This document shows positions 8,137-16,559 of a stretch of 64,000 nt of DNA, one piece after another (position 1 is the first letter of the stretch; each line of letters opens with the position of its first letter). The translations under genes and the position numbers were made by a program. The notes below the pieces were generated by a model, which ran no database searches, was not told the origin of the DNA, and was given only the letters and a program-made list of their open reading frames with translations. This DNA is from Acidocella aminolytica 101 = DSM 11237 (GTDB taxonomy: Bacteria > Pseudomonadota > Alphaproteobacteria > Acetobacterales > Acetobacteraceae): NCBI RefSeq assembly GCF_900129125.1, contig NZ_FQVJ01000012.1, forward strand, positions 33,975 to 97,974, in the 5' to 3' direction.

Positions 8137-8382
8137 ATGTCACGTTTTGGAAAATTCCTGTCCGCCGCTGTTCTGGCCGCATCCCTGGCACCATTTGCCG
8201 CCCATGCCCGCCCGGCTGATGTCAACACCGCGGCTCCGGCACAGCATCTGGTCCGCGTTAGCAACACCCAATCCCAGCACGGCCGCCTCGCGGAAAATAG
8301 CAAAGTGCCCGCAACCTTCGTCATCGCCCCGACCGCCAGCGCGTTTGCCAACAGCACGCCGCATAATTGTGTGTCCGGCTAG
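8137..8382 (+). CDS. Small exported hypothetical protein, 81 aa
   Basis: The protein starts with a clear Sec signal peptide (MSRFGKFLSAAVLAASLAPF, then an AHA-type cleavage site near residue 24), leaving a mature chain of about 57 residues with no recognised domain and a single Cys near the end (HNCVSG). The ATG at 8137 has a GGAG about 7 bases upstream. An open frame extends 25 codons further upstream but has no supporting features. It is the probable target of the divergent TetR regulator. Its function is unknown. Confidence 0.65.
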   Translation: MSRFGKFLSAAVLAASLAPFAAHARPADVNTAAPAQHLVRVSNTQSQHGRLAENSKVPATFVIAPTASAFANSTPHNCVSG

Positions 8383-8491
8383 AAAGCCGCCCCCGACCGG
8401 CCGCGCGAGGCCGTAAAAACCGCCATTCTTAGACCTCCCACCGCCCGTTGAAGGACGGCGCGGAGGCCGCGATCTTCCAAGGAACAAGTCG

Positions 8492-9007
8492 ATGTCGAGC
8501 GAACGTTTCGCGGCCCTGTTATCCTGGACCGGCGTGGCTTTTGTGCTGCTACTTTGCCTGGGCCTTTCCATTCTCCCCGCCCGCGCGGCCACCATCACCC
8601 CGGTGGGCAACTGGGTCACTGCCAGCCAGGATGCGGTCATTCAAATTCGCCCCTGCGGTGACCACCTCTGCGGCGCCATTCAGGGCATGGTTCTCAGCCC
8701 CACCGATAAAACGCCCACGGATTGGGTCGGGCAAAGCCAATGCGGGCTGGTGATTTTAAAAACCAGCGCCACCGCCCAGCCGGAAGCTGACGGCACCCGG
8801 GCCTGGTATGGGCACATCACCAATCCTCGTAACGGTTCACGCTACCATATCCGCCTGACGCTGGACGCGCAGGGGCATTTGCTGCTGCGCGGCTATGTCG
8901 GGCTTCCGCTTTTTGGCCGCACCCAAAGCTGGCACAGCTATCAGGGCAAATTGGGCACGCAGGATTGCCGACTGAACAATATTCCTGCCACGGTCCAAGC
9001 GGGCTAA
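8492..9007 (+). CDS. DUF2147 family exported protein
   Basis: The 171-residue protein has an N-terminal hydrophobic signal or anchor (VAFVLLLCLGLSILPARAA) and then a DUF2147 domain. The domain shows the family hallmarks GNWVTASQDAVIQIRPCGDH-LCG, a central W-x-G-x-I-x-NP-x2-G-x2-Y pattern (WYGHITNPRNGSRY), and LLLRGYVGLPLFGRTQSW. Paired cysteines suggest a periplasmic disulfide. The family is a lipocalin-like beta barrel of unknown role. An AAGGA lies about 9 bases before the ATG. It follows the 81-residue exported protein and ends at a strong terminator, so the two may form one TetR-controlled unit. Confidence 0.85.
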   Translation: MSSERFAALLSWTGVAFVLLLCLGLSILPARAATITPVGNWVTASQDAVIQIRPCGDHLCGAIQGMVLSPTDKTPTDWVGQSQCGLVILKTSATAQPEADGTRAWYGHITNPRNGSRYHIRLTLDAQGHLLLRGYVGLPLFGRTQSWHSYQGKLGTQDCRLNNIPATVQAG

Positions 9008-9036
9008 CCGCCGTCTTTAACGGGTTTTGCATCGCG

Positions 9037-9067
9037 GGGCGTTCATGCACGGTGAACGCCCTTTTTT
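9037..9067 (+). terminator. Intrinsic terminator after the DUF2147 gene
   Basis: GGGCGTTCA (9037-9045) pairs perfectly with TGAACGCCC (9053-9061) around a 7-base loop, followed by six T. It ends rightward transcription just before the convergent bfr gene. Confidence 0.9.
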
Positions 9068-9071
9068 GTGG

Positions 9072-9557
9072 CTATTCCTGTTCCGGCGCGGGGGCGGCGT
9101 GAAGCTGAATATAGCGTTCAATCCCGATCACCTTGATCAGGTCGAACTGGCGTTCCAGGAAATCCACATGCTCCTCCTCATTATCGAGGATCCGACGCAG
9201 CAGGTCGCGTGACACATAGTCGCGCACGCTCTCGCAATAGGCGATGCCTTCGCGCAAATCGACCATCGCCTTTTCTTCTAGCGCCAGATCGGATTGCAGG
9301 ATCTCCTCCACGCTCTCCCCCACCTGGATCTGATTGAGGCGCTGCACGTTGGGCAGCCCATCCAGGAACAAAATTCGCTCGATCAGCCAGTCGGCGTGGT
9401 GCATTTCCTCAATGGATTCATCATATTCATGCTTGCCGAGCTTGGTGACCCCCCAATGACGCAGCGTGCGGGCATGCAGGAAATATTGATTGATGGCTGT
9501 CAGCTCGTTGGTGAGCTGCGTGTTCAGATAGTCAATAACCTTCGGATCGCGCAACAT
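9072..9557 (-). CDS. bfr: Bacterioferritin
   Basis: Bacterioferritin is a 24-subunit, heme-containing iron storage protein. The 161-residue sequence starts MLRDPKVIDYLNTQLTNEL, contains the first ferroxidase half (Glu in TNELTAINQYFLHAR), the EEMHHAD segment with the heme-ligand Met near residue 52, and the second half DNEEEHVDFLERQFDLI. The ferroxidase Glu/His ligands appear intact, so it should oxidise and store Fe(II). GAGGAGG sits about 8 bases upstream of the ATG. It lies 67 bases downstream of bfd in the same direction, behind an iron-box-like palindrome. Confidence 0.97.
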   Translation of the reverse strand: MLRDPKVIDYLNTQLTNELTAINQYFLHARTLRHWGVTKLGKHEYDESIEEMHHADWLIERILFLDGLPNVQRLNQIQVGESVEEILQSDLALEEKAMVDLREGIAYCESVRDYVSRDLLRRILDNEEEHVDFLERQFDLIKVIGIERYIQLHAAPAPEQE

Positions 9558-9624
9558 AAGCTGGTTCCTCCTCTTGGTCCGAACCAGTATGCCGGGGAAG
9601 CTCCCTGCCGTCGAGCCGGAAGAC

Positions 9625-9813
9625 TCAGCCCGGCTGGGGCGTGCCGCCGGGAGTCAGCTCCTGCATCATGGTCTTGATCAGTTTCACGCATTCACCGCAT
9701 TTGGCCCGGCATCCGCAAGCCTCGTAAACCTCCGCCGCGTTGGCATTGTTGCCCTGAGTAATGACTTCTTTCAGCTTGCGGTCGGTTAAGGCGTTACAAA
9801 TACACAGATACAC
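9625..9813 (-). CDS. bfd: Bacterioferritin-associated [2Fe-2S] ferredoxin
   Basis: Bfd donates electrons to bacterioferritin so that stored iron can be released. The protein has the BFD-like [2Fe-2S] ligand pattern C-x-C near the N-terminus (YLCICNALTDRKLKEVI) and C-x2-C further on (YEACGCRAKCGECVKLI). I chose the GTG at 9813 because AGGAG lies about 6 bases upstream and the family starts M-Y-x-C-x-C. A longer frame from the ATG at 9849 would add 12 residues without homology. It is immediately upstream of bfr on the same strand. Confidence 0.93.
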   Translation of the reverse strand: MYLCICNALTDRKLKEVITQGNNANAAEVYEACGCRAKCGECVKLIKTMMQELTPGGTPQPG

Positions 9814-9852
9814 GGCGTCTCCTGGGGATAATTCGCACTCCCTTAGCATGGA

Positions 9853-9890
9853 TGAGAATAAATCTCAATTAAGTTGAGAATAATTTTCAA
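9853..9890 (-). promoter_or_regulatory. Iron-box-like palindromes upstream of bfd-bfr
   Basis: Two adjacent inverted repeats lie 40-77 bases upstream of the bfd start: TGAGA-ATAAA-TCTCA (9853-9867), and TTGAGAA-TAA-TTTTCAA (9874-9890), a 7-3-7 repeat with one mismatch. The AT-rich sequence stands out from the GC-rich surroundings and resembles Fur/Irr-type iron boxes. The second repeat overlaps the stop codon of the next gene by 4 bases. Confidence 0.6.
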
Positions 9891-10813
9891 ACGGCCAGCA
9901 TCTGCTGCTGGCCAAGCCAGTTTTTATACCACCCCGGCCATTCCGCCGTGGGCGCATCCTGCCGCCCCATGCCAAAGCCATGCCCGCCGCTGGGCAGCTG
10001 ATGAAACGCTACCGGCACCCCCGCCCGCAAACAGGCGCGGTCCATCATCACTGTGTTAACAGGGTTAGAGACTGGATCGTCTTTCGCCTGCACCAGAAAT
10101 ATGGGCGGTGCGTCCGAGCGCAGATGCGTCTGGACAGACCATTCCGCGCTGGCCTGCGGTGTCGGGTGCTCCCCGATCAGCGCCTTGCGGGTGCTGGTGT
10201 GCTGGTAAGGTGGCTCTAGCGTGATCACGGGGTAGATCAGCGCCGCGTTATTGGGCCGGGCAGATAGAAAATCCGCTGAATCCACGGGGGCGTAGGAACG
10301 GAAATCCCACCAATCCGCTGCGAGCCCCATCAAATGCCCGCCGGCTGAAAACCCCAGCACGCCAAGCCGCTCAGGGTTCAACCCATACCGCCCAGCCCTG
10401 GCGCGAATGAGGCGGATGGCCCGTTGCGCGTCCTGCAAGGGCACCGCCGGCCCATCCGCCCAGCCTTCGCCCGGCAGGCGATACGCCAGGGTAAAAGCTG
10501 TAATGCCTTGCGCCACCAGCCAGGATGCGGCGGGGGTTGCCTCCATCCCCATCTCCACCCGCCTGTACCCACCGCCGCCCGCCACCAGCACCGCCGCGCC
10601 ATTGGGGGTTCGCGGTCGGTATGCCAGGAGATAAGGCCGGGCGATGTTTCGCAACGCGCCGCTGGCGCTCACATGCACCGCCCCTTGTGGCCCGGCGCCG
10701 CCGGGTGAGGCGCCCGGCCAGAGCGGTATCCCCTCGGGCATTGGGCCCGCCAATGCCGCCGGAGCAATTAAAGAGGAGGCGGCGGCAATCAGCAGCGTGC
10801 GGCGGTCGGTCAT
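9887..10813 (-). CDS. Exported alpha/beta hydrolase (BD-FAE-like esterase)
   Basis: The 308-residue protein begins with a signal peptide (MTDRRTLLIAAASSLIAPAA) and continues as an alpha/beta hydrolase. The nucleophile elbow is GFSAGGH (about residue 168), the oxyanion segment VLVAGGGGYRRVEMG (a variant of HGGG), the Asp region LVQAKDDPVSNP and the His GGHGFGMG. This pattern is common in esterases annotated as acetylxylan or BD-feruloyl esterases. The ATG at 10813 has GGAG about 8 bases upstream; a longer frame to 10900 lacks support. Substrate unknown. The next gene upstream is another exported hydrolase on the same strand. Confidence 0.87.
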   Translation of the reverse strand: MTDRRTLLIAAASSLIAPAALAGPMPEGIPLWPGASPGGAGPQGAVHVSASGALRNIARPYLLAYRPRTPNGAAVLVAGGGGYRRVEMGMEATPAASWLVAQGITAFTLAYRLPGEGWADGPAVPLQDAQRAIRLIRARAGRYGLNPERLGVLGFSAGGHLMGLAADWWDFRSYAPVDSADFLSARPNNAALIYPVITLEPPYQHTSTRKALIGEHPTPQASAEWSVQTHLRSDAPPIFLVQAKDDPVSNPVNTVMMDRACLRAGVPVAFHQLPSGGHGFGMGRQDAPTAEWPGWYKNWLGQQQMLAV

Positions 10814-10920
10814 GCAAAATCTCCACAGAGACGCGGATCCCCGCCATGGATTATGCCAACCTCCTGTGTCTGCCTGCACCAGTTTGCAACGGAAGGTCAC
10901 AGGCTGGCGCGCAACGACCT

Positions 10921-12279
10921 TCAGCTATAGCTGCGGAACCATGCCACCGCGTTGGCAAACCCCGCCAGAGATGAGCCCGTGCCGTAAAGGCTGGCCAGGA
11001 AGGTGCCACGATGGCTACCCCCGGCCACTTTAACGCCCTGCGTCATCATCCCACCCGCCGCCAGGGCGCGATAGACCATCGCCGGATGCACGGCTTCATC
11101 GGCCAGCCCGTAATGAAAGCGGATGGGGGAATCGTACTTCCAGAAACACGCGTCATTGGCGGCGAACTGGCGCAGGAAGGCGCTGTTGACCGGGCTTGTC
11201 GCATGTTCGTAAAATCCGGGCACCAGCAGGGTTTTGCTGGTGGGCAGCTGGCTGAGCTGATTTGTCTCCAGCTTGTAATCCTTCCAGTATTTCACGGCGA
11301 ACTCACGAAATTCCGGCCGCACCGCGTTCTCCAGCAGGCCCTTCATGCCATATTGGCGCTCATAGCTTCCCAGCGCCAGAATCATGCAAAGGGGAATCCA
11401 GCTTGCCAGCTGGGGGTAAGAGGACACGCCCTGCGGCAAAGGAAATGTGAGTGCCCCGCCCCAGTAGCTCCATGCCTCACTGAGATCACTGAACGCGCTG
11501 GCCACCGCCGTTGCCGTGATGGGGCGGGATTGTTTGCGCAAAGCCTGATGCAGCCACAACGTATTTAACGCGCCTTGCGACCAGCCATTCAAAAATAATT
11601 TCGAGGGCTTCACCCCCAGCGAACCCATGGCTGCCTGCCCCGCCGCCAGAATATCGAGGCAGGTCTGCACCGTGGTGCCTTTCACGACATACGCCTCGCC
11701 GTGCTCCTCACGGAACGGCCCTTTACCGACATAATCAGCCGCCACCACCGCGAACCCGCGCCCGGCGAAACGCTGCACGTTGAAGAGCGTTTCCAGTGAA
11801 TCCGCCTCATCGGTGAGTTCATAATCAGGATCGGAGAGTTTGGTGAGGTTGGAGGGTACCTGATCGAACGACAAAATCGTGCCGTGCTGCCAGGAGACGA
11901 GCGGCAGTTCACCCTTTGCCCCGGCGGGCAAGGCCAGCAGGCCGCTGACTTTCAGACGCTCGCCGGTTTCAGGCGACACGGTATGGGTAACAATGCGGTG
12001 CAGCTCAACATCGTTGAGCGCGCCGTGCGTTTTAGCATTGAAGGCAGGCAAAATAACCGGCCTGTTGAAGGCGGAAAATGCCTTGGCCACCTGGGCATCG
12101 AGCTGAGCAGCACTCACTTTGCAGGACAGGTCAATATAAGACGCTCCAGAGGGGTGAGAGGCTGCGCTTTGTGCCCTGGCCACGCCGCCGGAAAGCTCCG
12201 CCCCCGCAGCCCCCGCCGCGAAAATCAGCGCCCGGCGCAGTTGATTGACCTCATCCTTCACGGCGTCATGCTTCGTCAT
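10921..12279 (-). CDS. Exported lipase-like alpha/beta hydrolase
   Basis: The 452-residue protein carries an N-terminal export signal (LRRALIFAAGAAGAELSGGV, possibly Tat-like because of the RR) and a secretory-lipase-type fold. Visible landmarks are VSWQHGTILS, ADYVGKGPF, the nucleophile elbow NGWSQGALNT (Ser near residue 245), and C-terminal YGLADEAVHP and GSHRGTF, which supply the likely Asp and His. Such proteins hydrolyse esters in the periplasm or outside the cell. A purine-rich GGAGG lies about 7 bases before the ATG. It precedes another esterase on the same strand by 107 bases. Confidence 0.82.
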   Translation of the reverse strand: MTKHDAVKDEVNQLRRALIFAAGAAGAELSGGVARAQSAASHPSGASYIDLSCKVSAAQLDAQVAKAFSAFNRPVILPAFNAKTHGALNDVELHRIVTHTVSPETGERLKVSGLLALPAGAKGELPLVSWQHGTILSFDQVPSNLTKLSDPDYELTDEADSLETLFNVQRFAGRGFAVVAADYVGKGPFREEHGEAYVVKGTTVQTCLDILAAGQAAMGSLGVKPSKLFLNGWSQGALNTLWLHQALRKQSRPITATAVASAFSDLSEAWSYWGGALTFPLPQGVSSYPQLASWIPLCMILALGSYERQYGMKGLLENAVRPEFREFAVKYWKDYKLETNQLSQLPTSKTLLVPGFYEHATSPVNSAFLRQFAANDACFWKYDSPIRFHYGLADEAVHPAMVYRALAAGGMMTQGVKVAGGSHRGTFLASLYGTGSSLAGFANAVAWFRSYS

Positions 12280-12469
12280 CCAGAGCCTCCTGCTAAATCC
12301 TGCTTTGCCTTATGATTCAACTCGTGGCTGTATGAGACGATTTGCGGCACTGCGCCAGGGAGGAGGGAGCCATGAGTTCTTCCCGGCGCGAGGTTATTGA
12401 TCCAACCCCGTGCTTGCGCCTAGTTTGCGCCGCCGGATGCCCGGCCTTATTTCCACTGCCGGGATCGCC

Positions 12470-13702
12470 ATGAAAATCCTCTTCGCCTTTGAGAACACCC
12501 TGCCCAACGCCGAGGCGGACGCGGAAGTGTTTGTGACCACCGCGCGCTATCTGGGCGCGCATCTGGACGAAAGCTGGCTGCATGTGCCCGTGGCGCGGCA
12601 AAATCGACATATTGCTTCTGGCCTGGCGAATATGCCGATTATCCGCGCTTTTGCCCCACTGAAACCCGCCGCTCTGCGGCATTTCATGTGCGGGCTGACA
12701 ATCGGGCTGCGGCGGGAATTCCATAAGGCGGATCTGGTTTACACGCGTAATCTCTGGGTGGCGTGGATGTCGATCCTCTGCGGGCAGCGTGTGGTGTTTG
12801 ACCATTATCGCCCCTGGCCGGACCAGATTCCGCCGCTGCAACGCTGGCTGTATAAACTGTTCACCCATCCGCGGTTTTTGGGCAGCATCTGCCATTCAGA
12901 CTATACGCGCCGGAAATATATCGAGCTGGGGGTGCCGGCGGAGAAGCTGCGCTGCATCCATAACGGGTTTGAGCCAAGGCGGTTTCAGGCACCTATGGCG
13001 CTGGAGGCCGCGAAGAAACTGATTGGCGTGGCACCGGACGCCAAGACCGTGATTTATACCGGGCGGGTGAACCACAAAAAGGGGCTGGAGCTGGTGATTG
13101 AGGCGGCGAAGCAGCTGCCGCAGCTCACTTTTATGTTTGTCGGCTCTTATGGCGAGGGGCCGGTGGAGACGCTGGCACGCAAGGTGCCGAATATCATGAT
13201 TGTGCCCTGGCAGACGGAGGCGACGCTGGGTCAATATATCTATGCCGCCGATGTGCTGCTGATTCCGCCCTCCTTACAGCCACTAGCGAAGTTTGGGTCC
13301 ACCGTGCTGCCGTTGAAGCTGTTTTTCTATCTCGGCTCCGGGCGGCCAATTTTGGCGGGTAACACCCCGGATGTGGCGGAAGTGCTGAAACATGATGAAA
13401 CCGCCTTGCTGGTGCAGCCGGATTCACTGGAGGCGCTGGTGAACGGACTGACGGCGCTGACCGAGGATGGGGCACTGGCGGCGCGGCTTTCAGCCGGGGC
13501 GGCGGCGGATAGCCAGAATTATACCTGGAACGCGCGGGCCGGGAAGATTTTTGCCACCGTGCAGGGCTGGCTGGAGGATGCCGCCACGGCTAAGCCCGGC
13601 CATTGGGGCGCGGCGCAGGAAGGCGTGTGGAAGCGCGAGTCCCGCCGCTGGTTCGCGCATTTTGCCCGCACACGTTCGGTGATTCTGCCCCCCGGCCCAT
13701 GA
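12470..13702 (+). CDS. Glycosyltransferase, GT-B fold (GT4-like)
   Basis: The 410-residue protein has a two-domain GT-B architecture: an N-terminal acceptor half from MKILFAFENTLPNAEADAEV and a C-terminal donor half with VIYTGRVNHKKGLELVIEAA, a glycine-rich turn (FVGSYGEGP), and KLFFYLGSGRPILAGNTPDVAEVL, where GT4 enzymes contact the nucleotide sugar. The start at 12470 matches the beta-strand start of such enzymes. The frame continues 20 codons upstream without support. The stop overlaps the flippase start by 4 bases, so the two are probably co-translated. The sugar and acceptor cannot be read from the sequence. Confidence 0.85.
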   Translation: MKILFAFENTLPNAEADAEVFVTTARYLGAHLDESWLHVPVARQNRHIASGLANMPIIRAFAPLKPAALRHFMCGLTIGLRREFHKADLVYTRNLWVAWMSILCGQRVVFDHYRPWPDQIPPLQRWLYKLFTHPRFLGSICHSDYTRRKYIELGVPAEKLRCIHNGFEPRRFQAPMALEAAKKLIGVAPDAKTVIYTGRVNHKKGLELVIEAAKQLPQLTFMFVGSYGEGPVETLARKVPNIMIVPWQTEATLGQYIYAADVLLIPPSLQPLAKFGSTVLPLKLFFYLGSGRPILAGNTPDVAEVLKHDETALLVQPDSLEALVNGLTALTEDGALAARLSAGAAADSQNYTWNARAGKIFATVQGWLEDAATAKPGHWGAAQEGVWKRESRRWFAHFARTRSVILPPGP

Positions 13703-15147
13703 GCGAAGACGACCATAAGCGCCACTTGGGGCGCGGGTTTAACTGGCTGGGCGGGGCTGCGATTATCGCCAAGGTGACGGATTTCGTCACAATTATCGCG
13801 GTGCTGTTGTATCTGAGCAAGGTGCAGGTGGGCATTGGCTCGCTGGTGCTGTCCATCGGCATGGTGGTGGAGGCGTTTGATGGGCTGGGCACCAGTGAAG
13901 CGCTAGTGCAGGCCAAGGACACCAGCGAGCGGCAATTACAATCGCTGTTCTGGTTTATCATGGCCGCCGCATTGCTGGTGGGCGGGGTGGCGGTGGCGCT
14001 CTCGCCGGCCGTGGGCTGGATTTACGGCATGGCGGGTATACCGCTTTATTTTCTGGCGCTGGCGGCGAAGCAGCCTTTGGTGGGCGCGGCGGTGATTCCG
14101 CTGGCGTTGCTGAACCGCGAACTTAAATACGAGAAAATCGCTACCGTGAATGTGGGCGCCACCTTTGGCGCGGCGATGGTGCGGCTGGCGATTGCGGTTT
14201 TGGGCGGCGGCACCTGGGCGCTGGTGGGCGGGTATTTTGCTTCCGGCGTGTTTATTCTGGCCGGGGCGTTGTGGGCGCGGCCGTTTAAGCCGGGGTGGCA
14301 TTTTTCGTTTCCTGAGATAAAACCTTTGGTTTCGTTCGGCCTGCGCTCGGCCAGCGCGAATATTTTTGAGCAGATTTTCAAAAACATCGATTATCTGCTG
14401 GTGGGATGGTTTTACGGGGCAGCGTCGCTGGCGGTGTACCGAGTAGCGTTCGACATGGCGATGGAACCGGCAATGGCGGTGGGCACGATTATCAACCGCA
14501 CCGCTCTACCGGTGTTCGCGAAAGTGGCGGCGGCACCTGGGCAATTGCGGGATGCGTTGTTCTGGGCGCTGCAAAGGCTGGCAACGCTGGTGGCGCCGCT
14601 GATGGCGGGGCTGGGGTTGATGGCGGTGCCACTGATGGGGCTGCTGCATGACAGCCAAGGGCATAGTTATGCAGCGGCAGCGCTGCCGTTGCAGATTTTG
14701 GCGGCGGCGGCGGTGTTGCGGATTGCTTCTCAGCTGATTACGCCGCTGCTGATGGGCACGGGGCAGCCGGGCAAGGCGGCGGGCCTTTCTTTCGCGACGC
14801 TGACGCTGCTGGGCGGGTTTATTCTGCTGGCGGGGCTTACCGTGCGCGGGCCTGTGGGGTTGATTGCGGTTGCCGCCGCGTGGCTGGGGATTTATCCGCT
14901 TTTGCTGGGCTGGAGTGTGAATTATCTGCGGCGGGTCTGGCAGATTTCACCGCTGGCATTGTTGAAGCCGTTTGTGACGCCGGGGCTGGCGGTGGCGTTT
15001 ATGGTGGCGTTCACGCTGGGGGCGCGGACCTTGCCGTTTGGCAACGATGCGGTGACGCGGATTGCGGTGGCGGCGGTGGCGACGGGGTTGGCTTATGGCG
15101 GGCTGGTTTTGTGGGGACGCAGGGTGGCGCAAAAAGGTTCCACGTAG
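13699..15147 (+). CDS. Oligosaccharide/lipid flippase of the MOP superfamily
   Basis: This is a 482-residue membrane protein with about 12-14 predicted helices and the polysaccharide-exporter (Wzx/PST) style start HLGRGFNWLGGAAIIAKVTD. A central ANIFEQIFKNIDYLLVGWFY segment is typical of the family. Such proteins flip lipid-linked sugars across the inner membrane. The ATG overlaps the stop of the upstream glycosyltransferase (ATGA). The long open reading starting at 13603 is not needed. It is followed by an AT-rich islet rather than more polysaccharide genes, so its lipid-linked substrate may be made elsewhere or by the neighbouring lipid locus. Confidence 0.87.
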   Translation: MSEDDHKRHLGRGFNWLGGAAIIAKVTDFVTIIAVLLYLSKVQVGIGSLVLSIGMVVEAFDGLGTSEALVQAKDTSERQLQSLFWFIMAAALLVGGVAVALSPAVGWIYGMAGIPLYFLALAAKQPLVGAAVIPLALLNRELKYEKIATVNVGATFGAAMVRLAIAVLGGGTWALVGGYFASGVFILAGALWARPFKPGWHFSFPEIKPLVSFGLRSASANIFEQIFKNIDYLLVGWFYGAASLAVYRVAFDMAMEPAMAVGTIINRTALPVFAKVAAAPGQLRDALFWALQRLATLVAPLMAGLGLMAVPLMGLLHDSQGHSYAAAALPLQILAAAAVLRIASQLITPLLMGTGQPGKAAGLSFATLTLLGGFILLAGLTVRGPVGLIAVAAAWLGIYPLLLGWSVNYLRRVWQISPLALLKPFVTPGLAVAFMVAFTLGARTLPFGNDAVTRIAVAAVATGLAYGGLVLWGRRVAQKGST

Positions 15148-15812
15148 AACATTAGCGAAGATTTTCTGCAATAACGACACGTTAGTTTTGACGATGCCGA
15201 CCTTTTGATTTCGGAAGAAAACAGTCGATAGAGATTTGGTTTTAGCGTGGATTGATAATGGTAAATACTTTTCGTCTCGTTTACTTGCACCCGCTTAGAC
15301 GGAAATTTTCTCATGGCACAAAAAACTCGATACGAACACCGCACATACAAAATAACCAGCCATTACCTCAAATACACTACTGACCTTGCAAAAATTATTC
15401 GGCGGGACAAAATCGTCGTATCCAAATGCAGTTATCGTCACCGAACCAAAATAGAGAGCGGCAAACCCGTCGTGCGTGATGCTCTTGCTAATCATGACGC
15501 GTAGACCAAAGCGCATTATACAATGTTTCGAAACGACAAACTATATAGAGTTGATAAAAAGCAAGCTGCAAAAATCGGCTTCGATAAAGCTTTCAATAAA
15601 ATTGCACGAAACACCCGAGACTACATAAGCAAAGGTGGTTATATAAAAAGCAAGCTCTCATGTCGTTGTAACTTGAAACGGCATGAGAGATCTCAGAGCA
15701 GCCACTTAAGCTAAAACCAAAAAGAGATTAATGCCTTTTTGAAATAGAAGAAATTTTTCATCACTTTTTCCGTACACTTTGGGCAAAATGCTTGTCGCTT
15801 TGCACGCCCCCC
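15148..15812. other. AT-rich intergenic islet without recognisable genes
   Basis: This 665-base stretch is visibly much richer in A and T than the rest of the window. Two short rightward frames (15313-15504 and 15523-15714, 63 codons each, Lys/Arg-rich) and one leftward frame exist, but none has a convincing ribosome-binding site or a recognisable family. A 14-base direct repeat, ATAAAAAGCAAGCT, occurs at 15554-15567 and 15643-15656. The composition suggests acquired DNA or the remnant of a lost gene between the flippase and the PIG-L gene. Confidence 0.6.
15655..15689 (+). other. Long hairpin in the AT-rich islet
   Basis: CTCTCATGTCGTT (15655-15667) can pair with AACGGCATGAGAG (15677-15689), a 13-bp stem with one T-G pair around a 9-base loop. 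No T-run follows, so it is not a standard terminator. It could be part of a structured RNA, an IS end or a regulatory fold; nothing decides between these. Confidence 0.45.
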
Positions 15813-16559
15813 TTAAACCTCCACTCTCGCCGCCCCATCCCCGCGCCACCAGCGTAGCTTTGTTACATCCACCAGCGTCTCACCGTCCAAATTGTGCCAG
15901 TCGTCACGTGTGCCTGGGGGCTGGGCGTAGAGCGTTTCAATAGCAGGCCAGCGGTGAAAGAGGGACCAGGTCCAGACGCGGTGGCGCAGATAGATGGCCC
16001 GTAGGCGCCGGGCGAGTCGAATGTCGGGGATGGCGGGGCGTTTTTCGGCCCAGAGCACGGTCGGGCTGAGGGCGCGGACGAGTGGCAAGGTGAGCGGGGC
16101 CATGTAGTTTGAAAACCAGATGGTGAAACCCAACTCTTTTTGAAGATCCGTGACGGCGCGGTGGAGTTGGATATGTTCCGGATGGCCATACTCGCCCCAG
16201 GGATTGTGGGTGTAAACATCCGTGACGCCGGTCAGGATAGGCCGGAGTTTTGCGAGAAGGGTAGCGAAATTGGCGTCGTAACGGGACCTAGCCGCGGGAT
16301 CTGTAATGGCGATGCCGGTTGGGGTGAGGGTTGGGGTTTGCCAATCCACAAATAAACGCGTGCCGCTCTCCGGGATGGCAAGGTTGATGAGACGCGGCAG
16401 CTTCAACGCTGCCACGGCGCGGGCGCGGGCTTCGGCTTTTTCCGGCCTGGCGTAGGGGGCACCGTAGCAGAGCACCACCGGATCCGCCGCCTCCATGGCG
16501 GAACTCAGCCAGAGAATCTCATCGTCGGGGTGGGCGGCGACGATGACAGCGCGGGTCAT
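15813..16559 (-). CDS. PIG-L family N-acetylglucosaminyl deacetylase-like enzyme
   Basis: The PIG-L/LmbE family consists of zinc enzymes that de-N-acetylate GlcNAc attached to inositol (PIG-L in GPI anchors, MshB in mycothiol) and related substrates. This 248-residue protein has the signature AHPDDEILWL at residues 9-18 and a downstream metal-binding GHPEHIQLH near residue 128. The length fits the family. It overlaps the upstream GT4 gene by 4 bases (16556-16559) and is the last gene of a leftward operon with acp, spt and GT4. That context points to modification of a glycosylated lipid headgroup, possibly GlcNAc-inositol. The substrate is inferred, not shown. Confidence 0.88.
   Translation of the reverse strand: MTRAVIVAAHPDDEILWLSSAMEAADPVVLCYGAPYARPEKAEARARAVAALKLPRLINLAIPESGTRLFVDWQTPTLTPTGIAITDPAARSRYDANFATLLAKLRPILTGVTDVYTHNPWGEYGHPEHIQLHRAVTDLQKELGFTIWFSNYMAPLTLPLVRALSPTVLWAEKRPAIPDIRLARRLRAIYLRHRVWTWSLFHRWPAIETLYAQPPGTRDDWHNLDGETLVDVTKLRWWRGDGAARVEV

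Noticed and set aside
13699..15147. GCGGCGG-type repeats in the flippase gene
   Set aside because: They reflect codon bias for Ala/Gly/Val in a high-GC membrane protein, not a tandem repeat array.
15313..15714. Two 63-codon rightward frames in the AT-rich islet
   Set aside because: No ribosome-binding site, no recognised family and low-complexity basic composition. They are described only as part of the islet.
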